Source: UBA7672 sp041166025 (GTDB lineage Bacteria; Pseudomonadota; Alphaproteobacteria; Caulobacterales; Hyphomonadaceae). Taken from it: DNA of 12,905 nucleotides. The translations under genes and the position numbers were made by a program. Below the pieces are notes generated by a model, which was not told where the DNA came from, searched no databases, and saw nothing but the letters and a program-made list of their open reading frames with translations. Location of the stretch: the NCBI GenBank assembly GCA_041166025.1, contig JBEAMJ010000051.1:1-12905 (forward strand). The letters are read 5' to 3'. Below, in pieces: positions 1 to 5,738 of this stretch; position 1 is the first letter of the stretch; every line of letters begins with the position of its first letter.

Positions 1-23
1 GCTGGGATTCGTGGACGGGCCGT

Positions 24-110
24 TGGTGCGGGAGGTGGGGGTCGAACCCACAAATCCGTTAGGACGGTGGATTTTGAGTCCACTGCGTCTGCCAATTCCG
101 CCACTCCCGC
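24..110 (-). tRNA. tRNA-Leu, anticodon CAA (reads UUG)
   Basis: On the minus strand a full class II tRNA folds. The acceptor stem GCGGGAG (110-104) pairs with CTCCCGC (34-28). The anticodon stem GTGGA/TCCAC carries the loop CTCAAAA, which places anticodon CAA at 76-74. A long variable arm is present (TCC/GGA stem), as expected for leucine tRNA. The T arm is GTGGG-TTCGACC-CCCAC. The discriminator base is A (position 27) and the CCA end is encoded in the DNA (26-24). No terminator can be judged because only 23 bases follow before the window edge. Confidence 0.97.
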
Positions 111-156
111 GCGGGGCGGTCTGATTAGCTCAAGGTTGCTGGATTGGCCAGCGGCC

Positions 157-279
157 TCAGCCCAACGTTACGGCCGGGGTGGCGATCTGCATGGCGACAT
201 AAGCGCCAAGGAAAACGCAGAGCAGCCAGTGCGGCGCAATTCGCACGGAAGCGGCCCGGATACGGCGAAGCGTGGCCAT
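157..279 (-). CDS. Possible 40-residue small membrane peptide
   Basis: This short ATG-to-TGA frame encodes 40 residues. An Arg-rich start (MATLRRIRAASVRIAPH) is followed by a hydrophobic stretch at about residues 18-40 (WLLCVFLGAYVAMQIA). The pattern is that of a small single-pass membrane peptide with a positive inside end. It lies on the same strand as the tRNA and the YqaA-type gene, between the two. An in-frame stop lies 15 codons upstream, so this ATG is the only good start. No strong Shine-Dalgarno sequence precedes it. I recognise no family; the frame may be chance, but nothing else explains the 285-bp gap between tRNA and yqaA. Confidence 0.25.
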   Translation of the reverse strand: MATLRRIRAASVRIAPHWLLCVFLGAYVAMQIATPAVTLG

Positions 280-395
280 GGGAGCGACCCCGGAGTGATG
301 CCAGAGGACCGTCCGCTGGCGCTAAATCGGTTCTCGCATGAGGATCGCAAACATCCGGTTCACGGACTGCAGAAATTTTGATCGAATTTTTCAGG

Positions 396-1034
396 TCAGT
401 GAATCAAGGCTGCTGCCGCGATGCCGCCGATCAGGATCACGGCGAACAGCAGCATGAACATGCCGATCCGCTTCTCGATGATCGGCGCGAGCGTCGGGCC
501 GAACTTCTGGAACAGCCAGGCGACCAGGAAGAAGCGCGCGCCGCGCGTCACGACGCAGGAGGCTATGAAGATCCAGAGGTCCATCCCCATTGCGCCGGAG
601 ACGATGGTGACCAGCTTGAAGGGGATCGGTGTCAGCCCCTTGATCAGGATGATCCAGACGCCGGCCGTGGCGTAGGCGGCGCGGAGCTCGGCTTCTTTGC
701 CGCCATAACCGAAGAAATTGAGGATGTGCGAGCCGACGGCCTCGAACAGGTAGAAGCCTATGGCGTAGCCGAGCAGCGCGCCGAGGACGGAAGCGATCGT
801 GCAGCCGATGGCATAGCGCACCCAGCGGTCGGGCCGGGCGAAGCACATGGGCGCAAGCATGACGTCGGGCGGGATCGGAAAGAAGGAGCTTTCCGTGAAC
901 GACACCGTATAGAGCGCCGGCTCGGCGGATTTGCCGGCAGCGAGGCGCATGACCCAGTTGTAGAGCGCGCCGAGGGGGCCCTTCGCCTGGGGGACGTGCG
1001 GCGCGGCCGGGGCGATCGTCGAGGCGTCGGTCAT
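396..1034 (-). CDS. yqaA: YqaA-family (DedA/VTT-like) inner-membrane protein
   Basis: This is a 212-residue integral membrane protein of the YqaA branch of the DedA/VTT (SNARE-associated) superfamily. Members of the wider superfamily are lipid scramblases or flippases, or act in membrane homeostasis; the substrate of YqaA itself is not established. A polar N-terminal stretch of about 20 residues is followed by the re-entrant-loop motif ESSFFPIPPDVML (48-60). Hydrophobic spans lie at about 74-100 and 124-131, with the second loop motif KGLTPIPFKLVTIVSG (132-147). Further spans lie at 152-174, with a conserved Arg (R167) in TRGARFF, and 190-209. Length is normal for the family. The gene is divergent from dsbB, with 224 bp between the start codons. 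Its ribosome binding site is weak. The family call is firm; the function is known only by family. Confidence 0.9.
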   Translation of the reverse strand: MTDASTIAPAAPHVPQAKGPLGALYNWVMRLAAGKSAEPALYTVSFTESSFFPIPPDVMLAPMCFARPDRWVRYAIGCTIASVLGALLGYAIGFYLFEAVGSHILNFFGYGGKEAELRAAYATAGVWIILIKGLTPIPFKLVTIVSGAMGMDLWIFIASCVVTRGARFFLVAWLFQKFGPTLAPIIEKRIGMFMLLFAVILIGGIAAAALIH

Positions 1035-1258
1035 GGAGCCGGAAATCCGCGATTCAGGTGTCTGGTCAGGTGGGTCAGGTCAGTTGAGTCTGGGGCACGC
1101 GCTTAGCACGCGCAGCACGGGAAATAACCCCCGGAAGGCGGCAACATAACGGCGGGAGGTCAACACACGGTCAACAGAGGAGCCTCCCCAGCTGGCCGTT
1201 TCGCCGCACAGCCAGTTCGTCGCATTGTCGCCTTGGGGGCCCCGGATAACGTCGGTGC
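1035..1258. promoter_or_regulatory. Divergent intergenic region between yqaA and dsbB
   Basis: This 224-bp gap must hold promoters for two diverging units. No clear -35/-10 pair can be read by eye on either strand. It contains three TCAGGT copies near yqaA, a direct repeat GCACGCGC at 1096-1103 and 1107-1114, and the palindrome GGGGCCCC about 20 bases before dsbB. None can be tied to a known regulator. Confidence 0.4.
1054..1083. repeat. Short direct repeats TCAGGT x3
   Basis: TCAGGT occurs at 1054-1059, 1066-1071 and 1075-1080, followed at once by a partial TCAG. Spacing is 12 and 9 bases. The repeats sit 20-50 bases upstream of the yqaA start codon, in its likely promoter or leader. They could be binding half-sites or replication-slippage remnants. 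Confidence 0.5.
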
Positions 1259-1813
1259 ATGAACAGTCTGCCGCTTGACAGGGAAAGGTGGCCGCTGGTC
1301 GCCCTGCTGGCGTCGGCGGCAACGCTGGGCGTTGCGTATTTCTTCGAAATCGTCCTGAACCAAGCCCCCTGCCAGATGTGCTGGTGGCAGCGCTACGCCT
1401 ATTTCGCAGCCGGACCGATCGCCATGGTCGCGATCGCCCTGAAATGGCGTGGTGCCGGGCCGGGCTTGATGACCACCTTCTCGGTCCTCCTGGCGCTGAC
1501 CTTCATGACAGGGTTCGTCATCGCAGCCTGGCATGCGCTGTTCGAGTGGGACCTGGCGCCGGGACCGGCAGGTTGCGCGGCAATCAGTGGCGGGGCCCTG
1601 CCCGAGGATGTGCCGCTGAGCGAACTGCTGAACCGGCCGCAGGCAATCCCGTCCTGCAAGGAAGCGCTATGGCGCGTGCCGGACCAGCCGTGGGGATTGT
1701 CGATGGCCGGGCTCAACGCGATGTGGTCGATGGTGCTGGCCGCGCTCAGCCTCTATTCGGCGAGCCAGCCGCCGATGCATGCCGATACCGCCAACGAACC
1801 GGTGCAGCCATGA
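1259..1813 (+). CDS. dsbB: DsbB-type disulfide bond formation protein
   Basis: DsbB is an inner-membrane enzyme that reoxidises periplasmic DsbA and passes the electrons to ubiquinone. The 184-residue protein has four hydrophobic spans at about 12-32, 45-62, 72-91 and 146-167. The first periplasmic loop carries the catalytic pair PCQMC (C38, C41), followed by WWQRYAY; the second loop carries C106 and C133. That is the full four-cysteine relay. The ATG at 1259 gives a short cytoplasmic start directly before the first span; the ribosome site in front of it is poor. The gene is followed after 10 bases by coq7, so the two are probably cotranscribed. An enzyme that reduces ubiquinone beside one that makes ubiquinone is a sensible pairing. 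No DsbA gene is in the window. Confidence 0.93.
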   Translation: MNSLPLDRERWPLVALLASAATLGVAYFFEIVLNQAPCQMCWWQRYAYFAAGPIAMVAIALKWRGAGPGLMTTFSVLLALTFMTGFVIAAWHALFEWDLAPGPAGCAAISGGALPEDVPLSELLNRPQAIPSCKEALWRVPDQPWGLSMAGLNAMWSMVLAALSLYSASQPPMHADTANEPVQP

Positions 1814-1823
1814 GCGTGCAACC

Positions 1824-2357
1824 ATGAGCCTGACCCGTAATCGCCGCGAAGAGATGCTCCGCGTCGATCATGCCGGCGAGTACGGTGCAGTGGCAATATA
1901 TCGCGGACAGCTGGCCGTTTTCGAACGCCAGCATGGCAAAGAGCGGATCGTCAGCCAGCTAAAGGAGATGGCGGCGCAGGAGCAGGACCATCTCGATGCA
2001 TTCGATCGCATGCTCAGCGCCGGCAGCGTGCGGCCGACGGTGCTATCGCCGGTTTGGAATGCGGCGGGGTTTGCGCTCGGGGTTGGAACAGCGCTGCTGG
2101 GTGAGAAGGCAGCGCATGCGTGCACCGAGGCGGTCGAGACCGTGATCGAGGAGCACTATGGCGACCAGGTGACGGAGCTACGCGAGGCTGGCGAGGATGC
2201 CCTGGCCGACACGATGGCGAAGTTTCAGGAAGAGGAGGTGGCGCACAAGGAGCTGGCCGCGTCCGAGGGCGCAGCCGAGGCGCCGGCCTATCCGCTGCTG
2301 TCTGCAGTGATACGCACAGGCTGCCGCGTGGCGATCCGGATCAGCGAGAAGGTGTAA
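1824..2357 (+). CDS. coq7: Coq7-type demethoxyubiquinone hydroxylase
   Basis: Coq7 is a diiron enzyme that hydroxylates the ring of demethoxyubiquinone late in ubiquinone synthesis, at the membrane. I chose the ATG at 1824 (MSLTRNRREEMLRVDHAGEY). A longer in-frame start at 1779 would overlap the end of dsbB and add non-family residues. The 177-residue protein shows the ligand set: E19 in HAGEYGA, E53xxH56 in QEQDHLDAF, E105 in the ACTEAVE helix, and E138xxH141 in EEEVAHKE. A hydrophobic patch at 80-92 is the expected membrane-contact region. A second ATG at 1810, one base before the dsbB stop, opens only a five-codon frame. Length is normal for bacterial Coq7. The gene lies 10 bases after dsbB and is likely in the same transcript. 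Confidence 0.93.
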   Translation: MSLTRNRREEMLRVDHAGEYGAVAIYRGQLAVFERQHGKERIVSQLKEMAAQEQDHLDAFDRMLSAGSVRPTVLSPVWNAAGFALGVGTALLGEKAAHACTEAVETVIEEHYGDQVTELREAGEDALADTMAKFQEEEVAHKELAASEGAAEAPAYPLLSAVIRTGCRVAIRISEKV

Positions 2358-2786
2358 AGGCGGATACCCGCAGCCCCCGGCCGCCAGGTCGGTGCGGACC
2401 GCCTGTCATGCTGTGCCGCTGAGTCGCGAAGGGAGGCCCGGGGACGCGGGATGCACCGCGCGGTGTGGCATTTCCGAATGTCTCCGGCCTACCGATGAGC
2501 AACAAAACCCGCGGATTCCGTGTCCCCTGCTCCCGAGCATCTGGGCTTCCATCCGCGGCCTTTCTCGGCACTGCAGGCTCCCAACCGGGCTCGCAAAGGT
2601 TCGGGAGGGGGTAGGACCAAGGGGTCTGGAGCTGGCCGAATCCACGCGCACAACGGAGTGGGATTGCTGGGATCTTGCTGGAAAGCGTGTGGATGGACTC
2701 GGCAAGGTTGGCGAACTTACAGTTGTGGGCCTAGGCACGGGCGCCAAGCCGCATGCTTCCAACGCCCGCGCTAAAGACGCCTCGCT
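2358..2786. other. 429-bp gene-free stretch rich in inverted repeats
   Basis: No open frame here looks like protein. Frames on both strands give low-complexity Pro/Ser/Arg/Gly sequence without recognisable motifs. Instead there are several potential stems: the palindrome CACCGCGCGGTG (2454-2465); CCGCGGAT/ATCCGCGG (2509-2516 with 2551-2558), enclosing TGCTC/GAGCA (2528-2532 with 2535-2539); CCCAACC with GGTTCGGG (2580-2586 with 2598-2605, one bulge); GGACC/GGTCT around an AAGG loop (2614-2627); and ATCCACGCGC/GCGTGTGGAT (2640-2649 with 2685-2694, ten pairs including one G-U). No RNase P, tmRNA, SRP RNA, 6S or riboswitch signature was found by eye. It may hold an undescribed RNA, or be decayed sequence. 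Confidence 0.5.
2497..2558 (-). terminator. Terminator-like hairpin, minus strand
   Basis: Read on the minus strand, CCGCGGAT (2558-2551) pairs perfectly with ATCCGCGG (2516-2509), with an inner TGCTC/GAGCA hairpin in the 34-base loop. GTTTTGTTG follows. The long loop and interrupted T tract make it imperfect. It could end transcripts of the lysozyme-inhibitor gene, whose stop lies about 230 bases upstream, or of an RNA encoded in this stretch. Confidence 0.4.
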
Positions 2787-3134
2787 TCAGTGCTTGTGGT
2801 TGCCGCGGCCGCACATGAGGTGGGTATCGCTGGCCATCCACATCAGCTGGACGCCGGGACTCCACGTCAGTGAGTGTTCACCATCGCTCCAGACGACCTG
2901 CACCGGGCCGGGTTCGGGCGCCTTCCAGGCCAGACGGTGGGAGGCGCCGTTGAGCCACACGACTGCGTCGATACCCTCGGCGGCCTGCGCGAACGCGAGC
3001 ACCATCTTCGAGCCGTCCTGGCACTGGAAGGTCGCGCCGGCATCGGGCGCTGCGGTCTGTGTCTGCCCGCGCGCAGTGGGGCCAATCACGCAGAGCGCCA
3101 GCAGCGCTATGAGCGGGCGATGGATGGATGACAT
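2787..3134 (-). CDS. Secreted MliC-like (C-type) lysozyme inhibitor domain protein
   Basis: This 115-residue exported protein resembles the MliC/PliC family of periplasmic inhibitors of C-type lysozyme. Residues 1-23 form a signal peptide (RPLIALLALCVIG core) with a plausible signal peptidase I site after ARG. C15 is preceded by Leu, not a good lipobox, so a lipoprotein is less likely. The mature domain follows the family pattern: FQCQDG (C38), a beta-strand with MVLAF, WLNGASHRLAW, VWSDGEHSLTWSPG and a final Cys (C108), which probably pairs with C38. The ATG at 3134 is preceded by AGGG at 7 bases, which decides the start against a longer frame reaching 3230. The gene stands alone between ispG and the gene-free stretch. 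The similarity was judged by eye, so the family call is good but not certain; lysozyme inhibition is inferred. Confidence 0.72.
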   Translation of the reverse strand: MSSIHRPLIALLALCVIGPTARGQTQTAAPDAGATFQCQDGSKMVLAFAQAAEGIDAVVWLNGASHRLAWKAPEPGPVQVVWSDGEHSLTWSPGVQLMWMASDTHLMCGRGNHKH

Positions 3135-3235
3135 GATGTGGCCCTGCATGTGTGTACTGCTAGAGTGTGCGAAGGAAGATTGGGGGGCAAGTGTCGTTCG
3201 TGCGGGCCTGGATCGAGGCTTTGCCTCCACTGACG

Positions 3236-3249
3236 GGCGGGAACCCGCC
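3236..3249 (-). terminator. GC hairpin after ispG
   Basis: GGCGG and CCGCC pair around a four-base loop, 9-22 bases beyond the ispG stop codon on the minus strand. No T tract follows. It could be a weak or Rho-assisted terminator that separates ispG from the lysozyme-inhibitor gene. Confidence 0.35.
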
Positions 3250-3257
3250 GGTCCCGG

Positions 3258-4397
3258 CTATTCCGCCACCTTCGCCGCAGCTTCCTTTGCGGAACGGAGC
3301 ATGGCCGCCCTCGCCTCGACCTGAGCGACGATCTTATCGATCATCTCGGCATTGGTGACCTTGTGGTCGGGTTTGCCGGACACGTACATCATGCCGGCAT
3401 CCTTGCCGCCGCCGGTGAAGCCGAGGTCGGTCATGGTTGCTTCGCCCGGGCCATTGACGACGCAACCGATGATTGAGAGCGAGATCGGCTCGGAGATGTG
3501 GACGAGGCGCTTTTCCAAGGCCTCGACAGTCCGGATCACGTCGAAGCCCTGACGGGCGCAGCTGGGGCAAGAGATGATGTTAACTCCGCGAGTGCGGAGG
3601 TTGAGCGACTTCAGTATGTCGAAGCCCACCTTGATCTCCTCGACGGGCTCGGCCGAGAGCGAGACGCGGATCGTGTCGCCGATGCCGGCCCACAGCAGCG
3701 AGCCGATGCCGATCGAGGATTTGACCGTTCCGGTGCGCAGGCCTCCGGCTTCGGTGACGCCGAGATGCAGCGGCGCGTCGGTGGCTTCAGCTAGCGCATG
3801 ATAGGCGGCGACCGTGAGGAACGGATCGGAGGCCTTCACTGAGATCTTGTAGTCACGGAAGTCGTGATCATCGAGTATGCGGGCATGGTCAAGCGCGCTT
3901 TCAACCATCGCCTCGGGACAGGGCTCGCCATACTTTTCGAGGAGGTGGCGTTCGAGGCTGCCGCCATTAACGCCGATGCGCATCGAGCAGCCATAGTCCT
4001 TGGCGGCCTGCACGACTTCCCTCACCCGCGCGGCGTTGCCGATGTTGCCGGGGTTGATGCGCAGGCAAGCGGCGCCAGCCTTGGCTGCCTCGATACCGCG
4101 TTTGTAGTGGAAGTGGATGTCCGCGACGATCGGCACATTGGCGGCGCGGCAGATTTCCGGCATTGCGGCGGTGGACTCTTCATCCGGGCATGAGACGCGG
4201 ATGATGTCGGCGCCGGCTTCTTCAAGACCGCGGATCTGGTCGATGGTGGCTTTCGCGTCCGAGGTCGGCGTGTTGGTCATCGACTGGACGGAGATGGGCG
4301 CGTCGCCGCCGACCAGCACATTGCCCACGCGGATCTGGCGCGACTTGCGCCGCTGAATCGTGCGCCAGGGACGGATTGAATTGATGTCATGGCTCAT
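3258..4397 (-). CDS. ispG: 4-hydroxy-3-methylbut-2-en-1-yl diphosphate synthase (IspG/GcpE)
   Basis: IspG is the 4Fe-4S enzyme of the MEP isoprenoid pathway. It reductively opens methylerythritol cyclodiphosphate to hydroxymethylbutenyl diphosphate in the cytoplasm. The 379-residue protein has the N-terminal TIM-barrel half (GDAPISVQSMTNT at 31-43, IVADIHFHY at 90-98, RINPGNIG at 113-120, KASDPFLTV at 188-196). The C-terminal cluster domain has Cys ligands C277 and C280 (SCPSCAR) and C312 with E319 in GCVVNGPGEA. All catalytic elements are present and the length matches the short bacterial form. It lies 79 bases after the RodZ-like gene on the same strand, an arrangement seen in other bacteria, and is probably cotranscribed with it. 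A helical Ala/Lys-rich tail (about 360-379) ends the protein. Confidence 0.97.
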   Translation of the reverse strand: MSHDINSIRPWRTIQRRKSRQIRVGNVLVGGDAPISVQSMTNTPTSDAKATIDQIRGLEEAGADIIRVSCPDEESTAAMPEICRAANVPIVADIHFHYKRGIEAAKAGAACLRINPGNIGNAARVREVVQAAKDYGCSMRIGVNGGSLERHLLEKYGEPCPEAMVESALDHARILDDHDFRDYKISVKASDPFLTVAAYHALAEATDAPLHLGVTEAGGLRTGTVKSSIGIGSLLWAGIGDTIRVSLSAEPVEEIKVGFDILKSLNLRTRGVNIISCPSCARQGFDVIRTVEALEKRLVHISEPISLSIIGCVVNGPGEATMTDLGFTGGGKDAGMMYVSGKPDHKVTNAEMIDKIVAQVEARAAMLRSAKEAAAKVAE

Positions 4398-4476
4398 GCG
4401 TGCGCCCGGTCAGCCCGAAACCGACATGTGGTCCTTTTGCACGCAGCCGTAAAGGCTGGGTCGGCGATTGCGCCGC

Positions 4477-5628
4477 CTACTGGGCCGGCGGGGCGGCGAC
4501 CTGGTCGGGATAGGCGTCGAGCGCGGGGTCGCGCGCGGGCGGCGGCGTGGGTGCGGGAGCTGCGGCGGCTGGCGGCGCTGATGGGGTGGGGGCGACAGGC
4601 TGCGCAGTAGCCTGGCGCGGGCGCGGCCGGGGGGGGGTGGCGGCCGGGGCCGGGTTGGCGCCGGGGGGCGCCGTAGCGGCGGGCGTGAGGGCGTTGGCGT
4701 CAGTCTCGGATGGAAGAAGGTCCACGACTGGCGGGGCTGTGACGATGGGCGGGCGTTGCGCCGCCAGGTCGACGCTCTGCGAATAGACAGCACCGCCGGC
4801 TTCTTGCAGCAGGCCGAGCGACTGCTCGCCGAGGCGCCATTCGAAGGCCGTGCCGTCATCGGCGGAGACCGTGAAGCCAGCGCCGACGCGGACGACAAAG
4901 AATTCGCCTGGGTTGTAGTAGCGGTGGACGTATTTGTCGCCCTTGGCCGAGCGGACTTCGAGCATCGAGCGTTTGAGGGCGACGATCCGCAGTTGTGGTG
5001 CGACAGGTTCGGCGATGGGGCCAACGCCGGCGCTGGTTGCTGGCTGGTCAGCCTCCACGGCGGGAGACTTATCGCCGGTGTTGAGGAACATGACGCCACC
5101 CCCCACCACGAGGGCGACGACCAGCAGGCCGAGCATTGGCACGGCGACCGGGAGCTTGCGCGCCTTGGACGAGGCGGGAGGAGCGATGTCCAGCTTCTCC
5201 GGGTCCTTCAGGATGGCGGCGCATTCGGACAGATAGCGGTCGAGCGTGGTCTGCTCGTCCATGCCGAGGAAGCGGGCATAGGCCTTTATGTAGCCCTTGG
5301 CATAAACCGGAGCGCCCAGAAGACCCGGCGTCATCTCCTCGATTGCGCGCAGATGGCTGAGGTGGACACGGGTTTCGCGCGAGACCTGTTCAAGCGTGAA
5401 GCCGGAATTCTCGCGCGCGGCGCGAATGGCGTCGCCAATGCGGGTGTGAGTCGCAGCGGCCTCCGCAGCGAAGGCGATCTCATTGTCGCTGACGACGCGC
5501 AGATGCGGCGCGGCACGGCGCGCGCTGGTCTCGGCCGCGGCTTTGCCAGCGTCGGTTTCGCCCGTCGCGGGAACTGTCTCGTCCGGAGGCGAACTGGGGT
5601 TGGTGTCGTCCTTGGCCACGCCGCTCAT
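4477..5628 (-). CDS. rodZ: RodZ-like helix-turn-helix membrane protein (DUF4115)
   Basis: This 383-residue protein has the RodZ architecture. A low-complexity N-terminus (1-60) precedes a cytoplasmic Cro/C1-type helix-turn-helix domain (about 62-125: IGDAIRAARENSGFTLEQVS, YAKGYIKAYARFLG). One transmembrane span lies at about 159-182 after a basic stretch, and a periplasmic DUF4115 beta domain covers about 212-287 (SMLEVRSAKG, YYNPGEFFVVRVG). In characterised bacteria RodZ links the actin homologue MreB to the elongation machinery and sets cell width. The tail (290-383) is almost entirely Pro/Ala/Arg, longer than needed for the fold, and contains a nine-C run in the coding strand. The gene precedes ispG and follows ptsP by 110 bases, so it probably starts its own unit. 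The domain assignment is strong; a shape role in this organism is inferred. Confidence 0.88.
   Translation of the reverse strand: MSGVAKDDTNPSSPPDETVPATGETDAGKAAAETSARRAAPHLRVVSDNEIAFAAEAAATHTRIGDAIRAARENSGFTLEQVSRETRVHLSHLRAIEEMTPGLLGAPVYAKGYIKAYARFLGMDEQTTLDRYLSECAAILKDPEKLDIAPPASSKARKLPVAVPMLGLLVVALVVGGGVMFLNTGDKSPAVEADQPATSAGVGPIAEPVAPQLRIVALKRSMLEVRSAKGDKYVHRYYNPGEFFVVRVGAGFTVSADDGTAFEWRLGEQSLGLLQEAGGAVYSQSVDLAAQRPPIVTAPPVVDLLPSETDANALTPAATAPPGANPAPAATPPRPRPRQATAQPVAPTPSAPPAAAAPAPTPPPARDPALDAYPDQVAAPPAQ
4629..4637. repeat. Nine-base homopolymer (G9/C9) inside the rodZ-like tail
   Basis: Nine consecutive G on the plus strand are nine C in the coding strand, within codons of the Pro-rich tail. 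Both other reading frames stay open past the normal stop: loss of one base would read on to a stop at 4410-4412, gain of one base to 4394-4396 at the ispG start. Length variation would therefore swap the last roughly 50 residues for a longer, Arg/Pro-rich tail without affecting the folded domains. Confidence 0.6.
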
Positions 5629-5703
5629 ATGTCTGTCCGAAACGGGAAGGCAAACCCTGGAAAACCAGCCTTACCGCTTAACGCCCACCACCCTAAAAAG
5701 TCA

Positions 5704-5715
5704 TTACCAAGGTAA
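5704..5715. promoter_or_regulatory. Palindrome TTACCAAGGTAA upstream of rodZ-like gene
   Basis: This perfect 12-base palindrome lies in the 110-bp gap between the ptsP stop and the rodZ-like start, 76-87 bases before that start codon. On the minus strand it is followed closely by TGACTTTTTAG. It could be an operator for the rodZ-ispG unit, or part of a weak ptsP terminator (four pairs, then a T run). No regulator can be named. Confidence 0.35.
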
Positions 5716-5738
5716 GAGGGCGCCGCAACTGCTACAAC

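Noticed and set aside
378..1106. A 242-codon plus-strand frame opposite yqaA
   Set aside because: It is rich in Asp, Glu, Gly, Arg and His without motifs, the usual antisense shadow of a hydrophobic GC-rich membrane gene.
2406..2762. A 118-codon minus-strand frame in the gene-free stretch
   Set aside because: Its composition is dominated by Pro, Ser and Arg with no domain, signal or ribosome site, and it overlaps several strong inverted repeats. It was treated as chance, though a decayed gene cannot be excluded.
2358..2786. RNase P RNA, tmRNA, SRP RNA or a known riboswitch in the gene-free stretch
   Set aside because: The core signatures I would expect (such as GAGGAAAGTCC of RNase P or the GGAAGGAAGCAGCC-like SRP loop) were not found on either strand by eye; a covariance-model search would settle it.
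2392..3324. A 310-codon open frame on the plus strand after coq7
   Set aside because: It lies antisense to the lysozyme-inhibitor gene, which has a signal peptide, a good ribosome site and family motifs. The plus-strand translation is low in recognisable motifs and rich in Cys, Trp and Ser in a way typical of a shadow frame.
4756..5715. A 319-codon plus-strand frame opposite the rodZ-like gene
   Set aside because: The minus strand carries the helix-turn-helix, membrane span and DUF4115 domains in order. The plus frame shows nothing recognisable.
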